A stretch of DNA of 6,594 bases from contig NVVY01000035.1 of NCBI GenBank assembly GCA_002749135.1, forward strand, positions 1-6,594. Reading direction: 5' to 3'. Below the pieces are notes generated by a model that had not been told where the DNA came from, made no database searches, and worked only from the letters and a program-made list of their open reading frames with translations. Positions 6,436 to 6,594 of this stretch are shown here, in pieces (the stretch's first letter is position 1; each line of letters opens with the position of its first letter). Position numbers and translations under genes: made by a program. The stretch comes from Alphaproteobacteria bacterium. GTDB lineage: Bacteria > Pseudomonadota > Alphaproteobacteria > Sphingomonadales > Emcibacteraceae.

Positions 6436-6594
6436 TTATAAAGTCTCCAAAATTTCCTCTATGGCGGTGATTGCCGCTTGTGCCTTGCCCCCATCCGGGC
6501 CGCCGGCCTGTGCCATATCGGGACGACCACCGCCGCCCTTGCCACCAACAGCCATGGCCCCGGCCCGCACCAGGTCAACCGCATTAATCCGGTC
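6436..6594 (-). CDS. alaS: Alanyl-tRNA synthetase, C-terminal 52 residues (5' part outside window)
   Basis: Cytosolic enzyme charging tRNA-Ala. Only the end of the C-terminal DHHA1/oligomerisation region is present. It is identified by the conserved glycine-rich run [17 protein letters not shown] (16-32 of the visible part) and the preceding [11 protein letters not shown], followed by a final helix ([15 protein letters not shown]) and TAA. The full protein is usually about 880 residues, so most of the gene lies to the right. The channel gene starts 16 bases after this stop, with no terminator between them. Confidence 0.93.
   Translation of the reverse strand, partial: DRINAVDLVRAGAMAVGGKGGGGRPDMAQAGGPDGGKAQAAITAIEEILETL

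Noticed and set aside
1..6594. Defence system, mobile element or biosynthetic cluster
   Set aside because: All genes but one belong to common chromosomal families; there are no transposase, integrase, direct target repeats, CRISPR repeats or tRNA-linked attachment sites, and nothing suggests a shared new pathway.

Overview
This window looks like core chromosome from an alphaproteobacterium of moderate GC content. The reasons are an Atm1-type ABC exporter, a eukaryotic-like NADP isocitrate dehydrogenase (type II, as in Rhizobiales, Caulobacterales and relatives) close to alaS, and a membrane-anchored LysM protein with Ig-like repeats. The exact order cannot be fixed from the sequence. It holds seven protein genes, two of them cut by the window ends. 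There are no RNA genes, insertion sequences, CRISPR arrays or prophage genes, and no gene-free stretch longer than about 200 bases.

Layout from left to right. An Atm1-family ABC half-transporter (1-1407, minus, C-terminal part missing) diverges from a small unrecognised gene (1502-1990, plus) across a 94-base promoter region. The small gene runs convergently into a LysM/Ig-like inner-membrane protein gene (1948-3039, minus), and their 3' coding ends overlap by 43 bases. A second divergent intergenic region (3040-3241) leads to a LOG-family nucleotide phosphoribohydrolase gene (3242-3826, plus), followed by the NADP-isocitrate dehydrogenase gene icd (3952-5166, plus). A strong intrinsic terminator at 5185-5218 closes icd. 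Beyond it, on the minus strand, lie a six-helix voltage-gated-type potassium channel with a C-terminal cyclic-nucleotide-binding-like domain (5223-6419) and the last 52 codons of alaS (6436-6594). The 16-base gap suggests that alaS and the channel gene are co-transcribed.

The genes do not form one pathway. They cover sulfur/iron or thiol export (Atm1), envelope attachment (LysM), nucleotide salvage or cytokinin-type hydrolysis (LOG), TCA-cycle NADPH production (icd), ion flux (channel) and translation (alaS). I did not find a convincing new multi-gene system. The points most worth a second look are the channel's cyclic-nucleotide domain, which lacks both residues that normally bind the cyclic phosphate; the Ser replacing a Gly in the LOG signature motif; the convergent coding overlap at 1948-1990; the duplicated terminator arm after icd; and two plus-strand genes whose start codons sit where transcription may begin.
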